From assembly GCA_023078555.1 (NCBI GenBank), contig CM041198.1, forward strand, positions 8,355,836-8,419,835: DNA of 64,000 nt, read 5' to 3'. Positions 44,205 through 54,308 of the stretch are shown in pieces; position 1 is the stretch's first letter; each line of letters opens with the position of its first letter. This DNA is from Ulva prolifera. Its lineage: Eukaryota; Chlorophyta; Ulvophyceae; Ulvales; Ulvaceae. The position numbers and the translations under genes are program-made. The notes beneath the pieces are model-generated. The model saw only the letters and a program-made list of their open reading frames with translations, was not told the DNA's origin and searched no databases.

Positions 44205-46514
44205 TTGCTCGCCAAACGTAGGAGTGCCTGGTCCTTCAACAGCATGGGTTCGCATACACAGACTTGTGGATGTTCTCAGCTGCCAACGACTGGCCGACTG
44301 AGTGTCGGTCGCCAGATGAACAGCGCGCAGAAGCGCCTCATTCGCAGCAACGTTCTTTCCCCAGTGAAGGAAGCGACCGTGGCAACCAACCATGCCGTGG
44401 CGAAACCCATTGCAGTATCCATCGATGACATCAGACGGCCAGTCGGTGATGACATGGATATCCTGGTGAAGAACTTGTTGAACGTAGTGGGCGACCGTCA
44501 CCCGATGCTGATGGCAGCGGCACAGCAAATATTCGGAGCCGGAGGCAAGAAGTTGAGGCCAATGCTAGTGTTTCTTGTCGCGCGGGCAACCTGCAACCAG
44601 ACTGGGAGGTGCGGTTTGTGGTTCTGCACCATCCGCGTAATCGCTGAGTTCAGCCCAAGCCCTGAGCTCACCCGGAAATAACACGTGCAGGGAGATGACA
44701 GATCGGCACCGAAGACTCGCTGAAATTACAGAGATGATCCACACGGCATCACTGGTGCACGACGACGTCTTGGATGAGTGCAACGTCAGGCGGGGTGAGC
44801 GCTCACCCGCGCTTTGCATGTGGCACCAATCAATCACATATGCTCTGATTTTTTTATGCGTCATTTTCATAATGTATGAGTAGCTGTTGAACATTTGATG
44901 CATTTTGCGAATTATTCGTGTCAACAGCCACTGCTCTTGCACACGGGGAACGGCTGATCGAGTAAACTCGCGATCTAATGATGGCAGCACGAGCTCACAC
45001 AGTTCATCATCGCTTCAACACTGCATCAAGTAGTTGATGCAGTATTGAATTACGCGTGAATCCCACTGTCCTGACCACTTCCCTCCCTGCAGGTAAAGAA
45101 ACAGTGAACAGCATGTATGGCACCCGGGTTGCGGTGCTTGCGGGGGACTTTCTTTTTGCAGAGTCATCATGGGGTCTAGCACAGCTGGACAACTTGGAGG
45201 TGCGCCTGCCTTGTTTATTTTCATGTGTGTGCGTGACTGTGTCCATACCAGGTGCAGTGCATGCCGGTGGCAGTCCGGGCATCCCCAGATCCTGACTGTG
45301 CTGACAATGCATGGCGCTCTGGATCTTCGTATGAGTCACCGACGGCAAGGGAATCGTAGCCGCCACGGGCCAACCAGATGGTGGTGATGTGCCTGCAGTG
45401 ACATGGCCAGACAGGCCGTGGTAGTGCAGGTGATCAAGCTCATCTCCCAGGTCATCGCAGACTTTGCCAACGGGGAGATCTCACAGGCGACGGCGCTGTT
45501 TGACACAGACCTCACGATCGAGGCGTACCTCGAGAAGAGCTTCTTCAAGACGGCCTCCCTCATCGCCGCCTCGTGCCGGTCCGCTGCCGTGTTCTCGGAG
45601 TGCGACGAGGACACCAAGGCGGCCATGTTTGCTTACGGCAAGCACCTCGGCCTCGCCTTCCAGGTCCGCCCCACCCGCTGCCGCGCCTGTGCTTGCGCTC
45701 TGACTGCTGTAGACCCAGTGCTGGTGGAGAGTGTATGCCGCCATGCCGCCTGTTGTTGCCAATACCACCACCGCCACGGGAAGTCCAAGCACTGAGTGTG
45801 GGGGGAGGACAAGTATGCCACCCGTTTTGCACCAGCTCCAGCTGCGGCTCTGCCCCTGTGTGCCACCACCTGCGTGCCCGGCGTGTAGGTGGTGGACGAC
45901 ATCCTGGACTTCACACAGACGGCGGAGCAGCTGGGGAAGCCACGGTTCCAGGACATCGAGTCGGGGAACCTCACGGCGCCGACGCTGTACGCGATGCGCA
46001 AGTGCCCCGAGCTCCACAGCCTCATCGAGGCCGAGTTCCTGGAGGAGGGATCTGTGGAGCGCGCGGTCGCCCTCATCGAGCAACACGGTGGTGCGCCCCC
46101 GCCCCCGCCCCCGCCCGCCCGTGCTGATCCCGCTCTGGCAGCCCTGCCGGCCATGCTTGGTGAATGTTTGAGGTGCAGAATGATACCCCGTGCCTGTGCG
46201 ATTTGGTCTCTTGTCTGGTGTGCACCCGGCCTGCCCTGTGGGGGGTGTTGCGTGGATGCAGCTGTCCACATGTGGAGCTTCCCGGATGACTCGCATGTGG
46301 AACATCCCGGCCGCGCTGTGACGTGCGTGCCCTCCTTCCAGACACAAGGCGTGGTGTGAGATGGGTTGGCGGTGGTGCAGGGTATGACGAAGCAAAGGCA
46401 CTGGCACGGCGGGAGGCGGACCTGGCGCTCGCGGCGCTCGAGGGCCTGCCCGTGTGCGCTGAGCGGCGGTCACTCGAGGCGATGGTGGACTATGTTCTGG
46501 AGCGCATGTACTAG
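44205..46514 (+). CDS. SPS: Solanesyl (polyprenyl) diphosphate synthase
   Basis: Six exons join perfectly in phase: 44205-44608, 44691-44794, 45093-45199, 45430-45663, 45889-46087, 46381-46514, giving 393 residues. The enzyme adds isopentenyl units to an allylic primer; plant and algal homologues make the solanesyl chain of plastoquinone or ubiquinone. Seen: [19 protein letters not shown], the first Asp-rich motif HDDVLDE (exon 2), [27 protein letters not shown], and the second Asp-rich motif [17 protein letters not shown] (exon 5), ending in [13 protein letters not shown]. The N-terminus ([20 protein letters not shown]) is Ser/Thr/Arg-rich and could target plastid or mitochondrion. Chain length and location are inferred. 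Intron 5 starts GTGGTGCGCCCCCGCCCCCG. Confidence 0.93.
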
Positions 46515-47842
46515 AGGCATCCCCCCCCCCCCCCCCCCCCTGCACCTGGTCCACAGCCGACCCCAGTACCACAACACCCTCCCTCGGCAGCTACGCGGCC
46601 GCAGCCGCAACCCTTGCCCACCACCCCACCTTGCATGAGCTGGCCCTGCTGATGCTGGCTGGGGCAATGTGCGGGTTGCGTCGCATAGCAGCTGACATGG
46701 CACCCACCGCTCGTGAGCGAGATGCAGTACAGCACCGCTACGCGTGCCTTGATCGTTGCAGGCCAAATGACGATGTGGTCGCTGTCAGCGCCATCAGCAC
46801 TGATGTATGTTTGGTAATGGAGATGTGTAGTCAGTTTGGTCTTAGTAGCTTTCCCATAATGTAGCCTGATGGTGTGTGAATCACTCAGCTGGCGGTGTCG
46901 GGTGCAACATTGCTTCATTGGATCACACAAGGAAGGGTCCTGGCGGTGTTGTACTACCACAAACCCCGGTCGAGCTTGTGCAATGTACTGCTGTAACTCC
47001 TGATAACATTTCATACTGATGTTTTAATGAACATACGTAACACATCATGTTTTCGAAGTCCTGTCACTCTACACCAGGAAGCGAAGAGGATGTGTACACT
47101 TTCTCACCACCTGCACTAGTACGACAACTGTGATGACAGGAGGCTCTCGCGAAACGGGTTACACTGCCTTTAAGTGTTTGAGCCCATGATTGTGTCGTGG
47201 CAGCTGGGACGTCACCCATTACCGACGCTACGAATCACTATTCATGTCAATACAACTGTATGACAACCCCTCGATGGTGACGTTCCAGTGACAAATTACG
47301 AGCTTGGACGGATGAGCAGCCATCGTCGACAGATGCTTCACAATACCTGATACATGCAAACCAGCTTGACACGCACATCATCTAGTCGTTCATAAACAAA
47401 TTTGTGCTACTTCTTGAAGTCACATAGGCGCACCGTGGGCTGCACGTAGCCGTGTCGTGCGGACGATGGTGGTGTCGGTCTGTCCGCTCAAGCCTGCATT
47501 GAATGGCCGCTGAAGCAGTAGGAAGAGAAGACTTTTTTCGAAACTTCAAACACTGTTCATGACTGCGTCAAGTCAGGCAGCAGGGTGTGCGGGTGGTCGG
47601 CAGTTGGAGCGGGCATGTTCCTCCGAATTCTGGCAAGCCATCTGCCCGAGCTTGACTGTCAGCGAGACCGCCCCACACAGCGCGGGCCACATTCCGTGCA
47701 GCGACAAGGTTCGAATTCGTATCCTGGCCTGCCTTGAATTGCCTGCCAGCACCGCTTGCAGCCATTGCAGCAAGAGTCTCCTGGCCAATGTCACAGGTGG
47801 CAGCCACACAAGCCACCCAGTCAGCTACTGTGTTCGCAGGAG
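46515..47842. other. 3' flank of the synthase and upstream region of the oxygenase
   Basis: It begins with a 20-base pure C run (46521-46540), seven bases after the stop codon. I see no gene in the remaining 1.3 kb; 47559-47954 has an open frame without domain support. Confidence 0.5.
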
Positions 47843-50097
47843 ATGCAGCACATCTCAAGTAGAATACAGGAGGATGGCTATGCCATGCTGCGTGGCCATC
47901 AGGAGCAGTGGCCTGTTGATCTGTCTCAGGTCAGGGAGGGCATCGAGTGCCTGAGGGCCGCTGGCTGGGCTCCATCCTTCATCATGATGTACGACGAGGC
48001 CTGGCTCATCATGCATGCCGTATCCGAGATCCTAGCCAAAGGTGCGTCTGTCGAACCAGCCGCTCCTCGGGCGCAGCAGTCCCGAGGCCCTCCACAAGCA
48101 GCCATCGTGGAGTGCCATGGGCGCAGACATGTGAGGAGCGGTACATGCGTGCAGCAACAGGCAACGCACCCAACATGGACATGCTGGCGTGGCGGGTGGA
48201 TGCGGCGGCGGGGGAGGCGGGGTTTTCGCCGCACCGCGACCGCCAGCCGGACGATGCCGCGGCGTCATTCCGCGCCGACGGCACGCCTCGCTACGCCACC
48301 TGCTGGCTCGCACTCGCAGACGCCACCCCGGACACCGGCTGCCTGTACGTCGTGCCCCGTGGCCGCGACCCCGGCTACACCCACGGTGCGCCTTGAGCAC
48401 ACCAGACCACTCGCTCGCGTCGTCACCGTCGCCGCGGCCACGCGTGGCCTTGCAGCCATGCATGCACGCATCGTGCCGGTGTCAGCTGCGTGCGTGTGAA
48501 CGCCGGCGAAGCGTGCAGGCGATGCGGAGGACGAGGCGGCGCCAGACCCACTGCGGGTGGCGCTGCCGGACAAGGAGGCGTTCCAGCAGGTGCGCGCGCT
48601 GCCGGCGGCCGCGGGGGAGGCCGTGCTCTTCTCACACCGCATCATCCACTGGGGCTCCGCCGGCAGCCGCGACGCGCCGCACCCCCGCGTCTCCATCTCC
48701 TTCGGCTTCGCCGACGACGCCTTCGAGGTGCCCCCCCCCCCCCGGCCGCATATTCTTGCGGGTGTAATGTCTTGGCAGCGGGGTCCCCATGTCGGGACGC
48801 CAGCACAGAGCCCCAGGCTGTGGGGGCACAACCTCTGATGCCACCCACATCTGCAGCAGAACTGCGCCGCCCCATGGTGCAAGCTTCTGCGGCGCAGAGA
48901 GAGTTGCAGTCTGGACAGACAGCAGACGTTCAGCCCAGCGCCCGAGTGGCTGGCCCCTGCCATCCTCACCAGCCGTTTGAAGAGGCCACGATCGTGGGGT
49001 GCACAGCGCTGCAGACATTCACATCCTCATGTTTTGGAGTCTGGTTTGGTACTGGTCTATGCACTGATGTGGGGGCGAGTGGGTGCAGGCGCCGTACATC
49101 TCGCGGGAGCACCTGCCCCTTCCGCCGCTGCGCCTGCGCTTTGCGCTCGTCGCGGCGCAGATGCTGGCGTACCACCAGCGCTTCCGCCCCGCACCCGCCG
49201 AGCTGCAGCTGTACCGCGCGGCCGTCGCAGCCGCCGGCGCCGACCTCGGCGCCGCCTTCCGCCGCAACGCGATGGCGGAGTTTGTCGCGGCCGCGCGGCA
49301 CGCGCATGAGTGCTATCAAGCCGGCGGCGCGGCGCGCGTGGCGGAGGCGGCGTCTGCGGGGGACGGCGCGGCGGCGGCGGAGGCTGCGGCCGGCACAGAT
49401 GACGACATCGTCGACGAGGTGCACGACGTACCCTCCCTCCCCGGGGCCCACCCCAGGCCCCTGCTGTGGTCGGATGTGGATGGACATGTCGCATGTGGTG
49501 GCCTCCACACCCCTCTGCAGCGGCCCCCGTGCCCCAGCCGCCACGCCTACTGTGAGCAGGCACAGGTGGCAGCTGGCACAGGCACACATGCTGGCCGGCA
49601 TGCCCGCCTTGTCACCCCTGCTGACCGTGCAGGCGATGGAGGCGATGCTGGAGGCGGAGCTCGAGGGCCAGAACGACTTTGAGGATGACTATGACGGCCT
49701 CAGCGGCCAGGCCGACAGCGCCGGCGCCGACAGCGCCGAGGTCGACAGCGCCGGCGGCAGCCCCCGCGCCGCCGACGCCGCGCCCGACGCCGCAGCCGCT
49801 GCCGCGCCGGCGCTGGCCGCTGCGGCCGCGGAGGCGCCCGCGGTGCTGCCGGAGGTGTCCGGGGGGGAGGTGCAGGGCAGTGCTGGGCCGGGGCCGCAGG
49901 GGGCGCGTGCGGCCGCGGCTGCGGCGGCGGCGGCGGCGTCTGTGGTGCGGTCGCAGCTACATGAGGGCCCGGGGGACTCTTCGACGGTGATGTGTGCCGA
50001 CATGCATGCGGACGCGGCGGAGGAGCACGCGTCGGCGGCGCCGGGGGGGTTTGCGGTGGATGGCGTGATGCGGTGGGGCAAAAAGCGCAAGCGCTGA
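47843..50097 (+). CDS. Phytanoyl-CoA dioxygenase-like Fe(II)/2-oxoglutarate oxygenase
   Basis: Exons: 47843-48041 (MQHISSRIQEDGYAMLRG, SFIMMYDEAW), about 48127-48385, 48519-48727, 49089 to about 49418, 49633-50097. Exon 2 has NMDMLAWRVD and GFSPHRDRQPD, with the HxD iron ligands, then YATCWLALADATPDTGCLYVVP. Exon 3 has the distal His and the co-substrate Arg region in FSHRIIHWGSA and HPRVSISFGFAD. Exon 4 is helical (LRFALVAAQMLAYHQRF). The last exon is acidic then Ala-rich, ending KKRKR, a possible nuclear signal. The substrate is unknown. The exon 1/2 join is the weak point: the visible donor (AAAG|GTGCGT) is phase 1 while the obvious acceptors are phase 0. Intron 3 starts GTG followed by 13 C. 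Confidence 0.78.
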
Positions 50098-51325
50098 CTC
50101 CGCGGCGCAAGCACTGGGGGGAGGGGGGAGCGCATTCTTGCAAGAGCAGAGCTGGAGTGGCACAGTGTAACCTCGTCCATGAGCCTGGCATTGGACGCAC
50201 CTTTCGCAGGACAGCGCCTGGCATTTCTAGGTTGTGCATCGCGCCTGTGAGCACAGCAAACATCCCAGGGGCATCGATGCCGCATCTTGGTCTCGAACGG
50301 TGGTGTGACAGATGTACACTCGCCGTGATGCAGCTGTGTGTGCTGGGATGCGGTAGCCCCAGCTCATGCCAACCTGCCCAGCAGGGCGTGCCTGTGTAAA
50401 GAGGCCACTGTGCGGAGCTGGGTTCGTATGCAATGGAGGCCTTGGAGTCGAAAGAAGCCGCGCGGTCATTCGGACATGTTGTCCACCTTCACGCTGTTCA
50501 GCATATGTCCGTGAACGACGCTGCTGTCAGCGCGCATGTGAGCACCAACGTCAATGAAATCAGCTGGACACCATCCAAAGCTAGGTCATGGCAACCGCAT
50601 GGATCGGGTACATCTGGTTGTGTGAAATGTGCCGCTCGCACTATCTTGAGTGACAGTGGCGTAAGTCATCACACAGGAGGCATGTGTACTGTGTTACCCT
50701 GAGGATAGTGTATGAACTGTTTAAGAGATCAGTGGCATTACATGTCGCCGGGATCGTTTCTCCGGTAATTCCTCTCATGAGGATCCTCATACTTACCATG
50801 GTTATGCTGTTGAAATCCATGTCGGTGGTGTGCCATGCACAGGTACATGGCGAATTCAGCTGTGGGGTGTCACTGGGCGCGTCGCCTGTGGGCCGATGAC
50901 GAGTTGCCTGATATCAACACGGGCGCCACACAAGCATCAACATGTTGCAGGTGCCAATGGCATGCGGTGGACGCACTATGTGCATACGACAGCCAGGCAA
51001 TGTACGCCCGGCAGATGCGCATACGTGAGCACAGGCGGATTACACAAGTCTCCGAGTACGCCCAGCAGCGGCTAGCTGGCACCGAGCTGACAGGGCAGGG
51101 CAGGCGTGCTGAGTCTGGCGGGGAGATAGATCTGGAGAGCGCTCGCCGCTGGGAGCGCAGTTTGAGGTTCAGCCGCGGCGCGGGTCCAGCGGCCCGGCGC
51201 GCGCATTGCTGCAGCGGTTGCCGCGCAGCGTGGCCAGCGCTTGGGGCGCCAAGCGCGTGTTCTATGGCGGAGGGTTCTCTGGCAGGGTGGCCGGGTGCGT
51301 GCACGTGGGGCCTGCTGGAGGGGGC
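50098..51325. other. Intergenic between convergent genes
   Basis: This is shared 3' flank of the oxygenase (plus) and ferredoxin (minus) genes. I recognise no coding exon or repeat. Confidence 0.5.
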
Positions 51326-52427
51326 CTACGCGCAGAGCTGCTCGTCGAGGATCTCGGCCTCGGTGATCTCCTTCACCGTGCAGTCCGTCGTCGGCGTCGC
51401 GACGCACATCAGCGCGTAGCCCTTGTCGCGGACGTCATCCGACAGCATCGCCGCCGTCTGGTCCACCTGCCCGCTCAACTGCACCGCGCCGCCCCGCTGT
51501 CAGCCGCACCGCCGCCGACTCAAACGCAGAGACACCAGGCGCGCAGGCGCAGCACGTCACAGAGACTGCACATGCACTGGCGGGGGAGCACCGCAGTATC
51601 ATGCGGTCAAGTGTAGTGTGGAGGCATGCTGACAGGACCACCGCTGCTGCTGGTACACGGCAGACCCTCGTGCACGGCAAGGGGGCACGCCCCGCAGCGC
51701 CTGAGGCGATCGCCACAATGTGGCGGAGCTCTGGGGGCGGCACTGATCAGCTCAAGCAGCCCGCACTCGTGGCGATGCCCAGATCGGCGGTGAACAGATT
51801 GGCACACGCAAGTGCAACAGAAGTGGTGGCAAGGTGACCCGTACACCGCACGGCGCGCGCGGCGCTGCCTGCCTGTCCACGTGTCCCAGAGCCACGCAGA
51901 GCAGATGTGCGAGTGAACGCTGCCCGCGGCGTAGGCGACCCGAGTGATGGGGCCCGCCAGCAACGCTGCGGCTGCCTGCAACGCGGCGGGCTGCAAGCGG
52001 CTGCCGCCAAGTGCAGTTGCAAAGGGGTGTGGGGCGGAGGCGGAGGGGGACGCACGATGCGGGCGGGGCAGGTCATGCACACCCCCATCTTGCAGTCGTG
52101 CGTCGGCTCGAGGCCCGCGTCAATCATGGCGTCCAGGAGGTTGTCGCCCTCCTCGACCTGCACGGTCTCCTTGCGCCCATCCAGCATCTCGAACGCGACC
52201 GTGTGTGCCCGGCACGCCTGCACTGCCACCTCGGATGGGCCTCGCCCCGTCGAACAGCGATGGGTCTCTGTGGTGTGGACGGCACCACCTCGGGTGGACC
52301 AACGAAGAGCGCGGAGTCCTCCAGCGCCGCTGACAGATGAACAAGCACTCCTAAGATGTGAGTGAGTGTTTGTATCACAGGCCGGGGGCTCCGCGGCGTC
52401 GCAGGCGATGATGCGGGCACGATACAC
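51326..52427 (-). CDS. FDC1: Ferredoxin C1-type [2Fe-2S] ferredoxin, plastid
   Basis: The mature domain lies in two exons that join in phase 0: 52217-52056 and 51478-51326. Exon 2 gives HTVAFEMLDGRKETVQVEEG, DAMIDAGLEPTHD and the cluster CKMGVCMTC (C-x4-C-x2-C). Exon 3 gives LSGQVDQTAAMLSDDV, the fourth ligand in YALMCVATP, and a C-terminal extension TTDCTVKEITEAEILDEQL. The CK-GVCMTCPA context and the extension past the usual ferredoxin end match ferredoxin C1 of plants and algae, a minor stromal electron carrier that accepts electrons from photosystem I. The open frame continues upstream to 52427 with an Arg/Ser-rich stretch that may be the transit peptide; whether it is contiguous or an unspliced intron is unresolved. 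The intron starts GTGCGTCCCCCTCCG. Confidence 0.85.
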
Positions 52428-54308
52428 GCCAGCTCTGGCGAATCTGGATCGGTTTGAACACGACGGGCATCCGCGCCAGAGCCCGACGCGGTGTCCACGT
52501 ATTACAAAATTCTACTATGATGATTGATCTTGCGCTGTTCTGTGACTTGACGCATCGCGGGGCATGTCACCAGGTGAGATAGGAGACCCGCACCACTCGG
52601 CGGGCAGAGCGCCCTGCCACCGCGGCCCTGCCTGTGCGTGCCATCACTGTGGCTCTCATTGCTACAGCTACTGCTTCCTGGACCTATAGCGGAGTGAGCG
52701 GACGGCAGGCGGGGGCTCCACGCAACTCGGGCCAACCTACCCGAGCTCAGAGAGACGTCACTGCTGCAGATGAGGTCAAAGGCGGCAGCAGTGGATCGGC
52801 TGTAGACACGTTGTGGCTGCTGCGGGATGGCTGGAACGGTACATACGCCTGTGAGGGCCCTGGGTGGGTAGCAGGCTCCCTGAGGCCTCCTGGAACCGAA
52901 CTGGCCGAACCTTCGGTGGCAACCCTAAGTCGCGGTGGTGCGGTGGCGCGCCATGCTGCACTGAATTCCGCACTTTGCACGCTAAAACGCACGAGCGTCG
53001 ACCGGAGCATTAAACGGTGTCTGGACGACGTGTTGGCGTTGAATCATCCCTTGTGTTTGAGCTGTCACCTCCTGTTGTTGCTTCCAGTTCACGCGCAGTC
53101 ACAGCCATCAACATGCAGTGCGCTCCAGTCTCTGCCGCATCTGATGCAAAAACGCGCGTGTGTGTCTGATGCAAGTCGCACATGCTGCATGAGCCTTTTG
53201 TGCTCGCGTCGCCTCCGTTCCCACTTGCATCTGGCTGTGCAGGTTCGGAAAGTTCGCGACCGGCAGCGGAATGAAGGGTACGCCCACACCCAAGTTGGCG
53301 CCTGTTTGGAAATTCGAAGCCTTGCAGGTCCTTCAATTCGTCTCGTGTCGACTGCTGTATCGCTGGAGGGCGTGTTGCTGCCTGCGGAATTGTTTGGAGG
53401 CCGGAAGGCAGCCCAGCCGTATGCAAGTCCGGCTTGACTTGGCTGGCACAGCGGTCACAGCTGAATTTGCACAGTCCTTGCCTGTCACAGTGACATACCT
53501 CCGTGGTTGTTGAAGGTAGTCTGAACTGCAGCTGCAAGCTCCGTCCGATAGCTGACAAGCATGGCTTGTGCAGGTAAAATAGCGGTAGCGCAAAGCCGCA
53601 AGGTTCAAGCCGGCAGGCGCAGGTGTGGCACTTTCTCATCATTTCTGCCAGCATTTGCTGCTGATGCGTTGTGCTGACCGGTGAACGAGGCACCGCACAG
53701 CCGCATGTATCGGCGCAACCAGCCGGCAACTAAACGCAGCTCGGCCGGCTTGCCTTGCACCGGGCTGTAGCAACGAACGAACGCTGTTTAGCAGGCTGTA
53801 CTGATATTGTGTGATTTAGCGAGTTCATTCGCGCGACATGAATATGTTCTAGAACCAAGGTATCGTCGCAAGCACCGGTACAGCAGGCCAGGAGCCATCT
53901 CCGTCAGAGCTCCGGAGCATCCTCACCGCAACACAACGCTTATTCCTCATCATCGAAGCCTGTCGCCCTATTTGCTGCGGTCACTGCAGCATCCACCGCC
54001 TGGTCCCGCCCGCAGCTCCACACTAGAGTCATCCTACCGCCTGTGGTTTGCAATGTGGTCAAGAAAGTCAAATGGGCACTTGCAAGAGGAAACAGTAGAT
54101 ATCACTTTATAACGGCCATTCTGTAATTCTCATGCAATATGTGACTGCATGCTCATTGCATCGAGAGCCCCTCGACTGGATACATTCCTCTGGCAATCCA
54201 TTCCATTGCTTGGGCACCCTCACACACGCTGCCAACCCAGCACCCTCGCATGCATGCCCTTGCCCCCCTACTGTGCCCCAGCCTCGACCCAGCCGTGCCT
54301 GTCTGCAG
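52428..54308. other. Divergent region between ferredoxin and chaperonin genes
   Basis: It should hold the start of the ferredoxin gene and the missing first exon (transit peptide) of the chaperonin gene. Two overlapping open frames, 52634-53437 plus and 53010-53729 minus, are Cys/Ser-rich without domains, and I do not call either. I could not place the chaperonin start. Confidence 0.45.

Noticed and set aside
48490-50097. A single 535-codon frame across the oxygenase gene
   Set aside because: Only the last exon uses this frame. The conserved HxD and distal His lie in other frames, so most of it is intron or wrong-frame reading.
52634-53729. Overlapping 267- and 239-codon frames on opposite strands
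   Set aside because: Neither shows a domain, splice consistency or biased codon use, and both cannot be real. They are left as an unannotated region.
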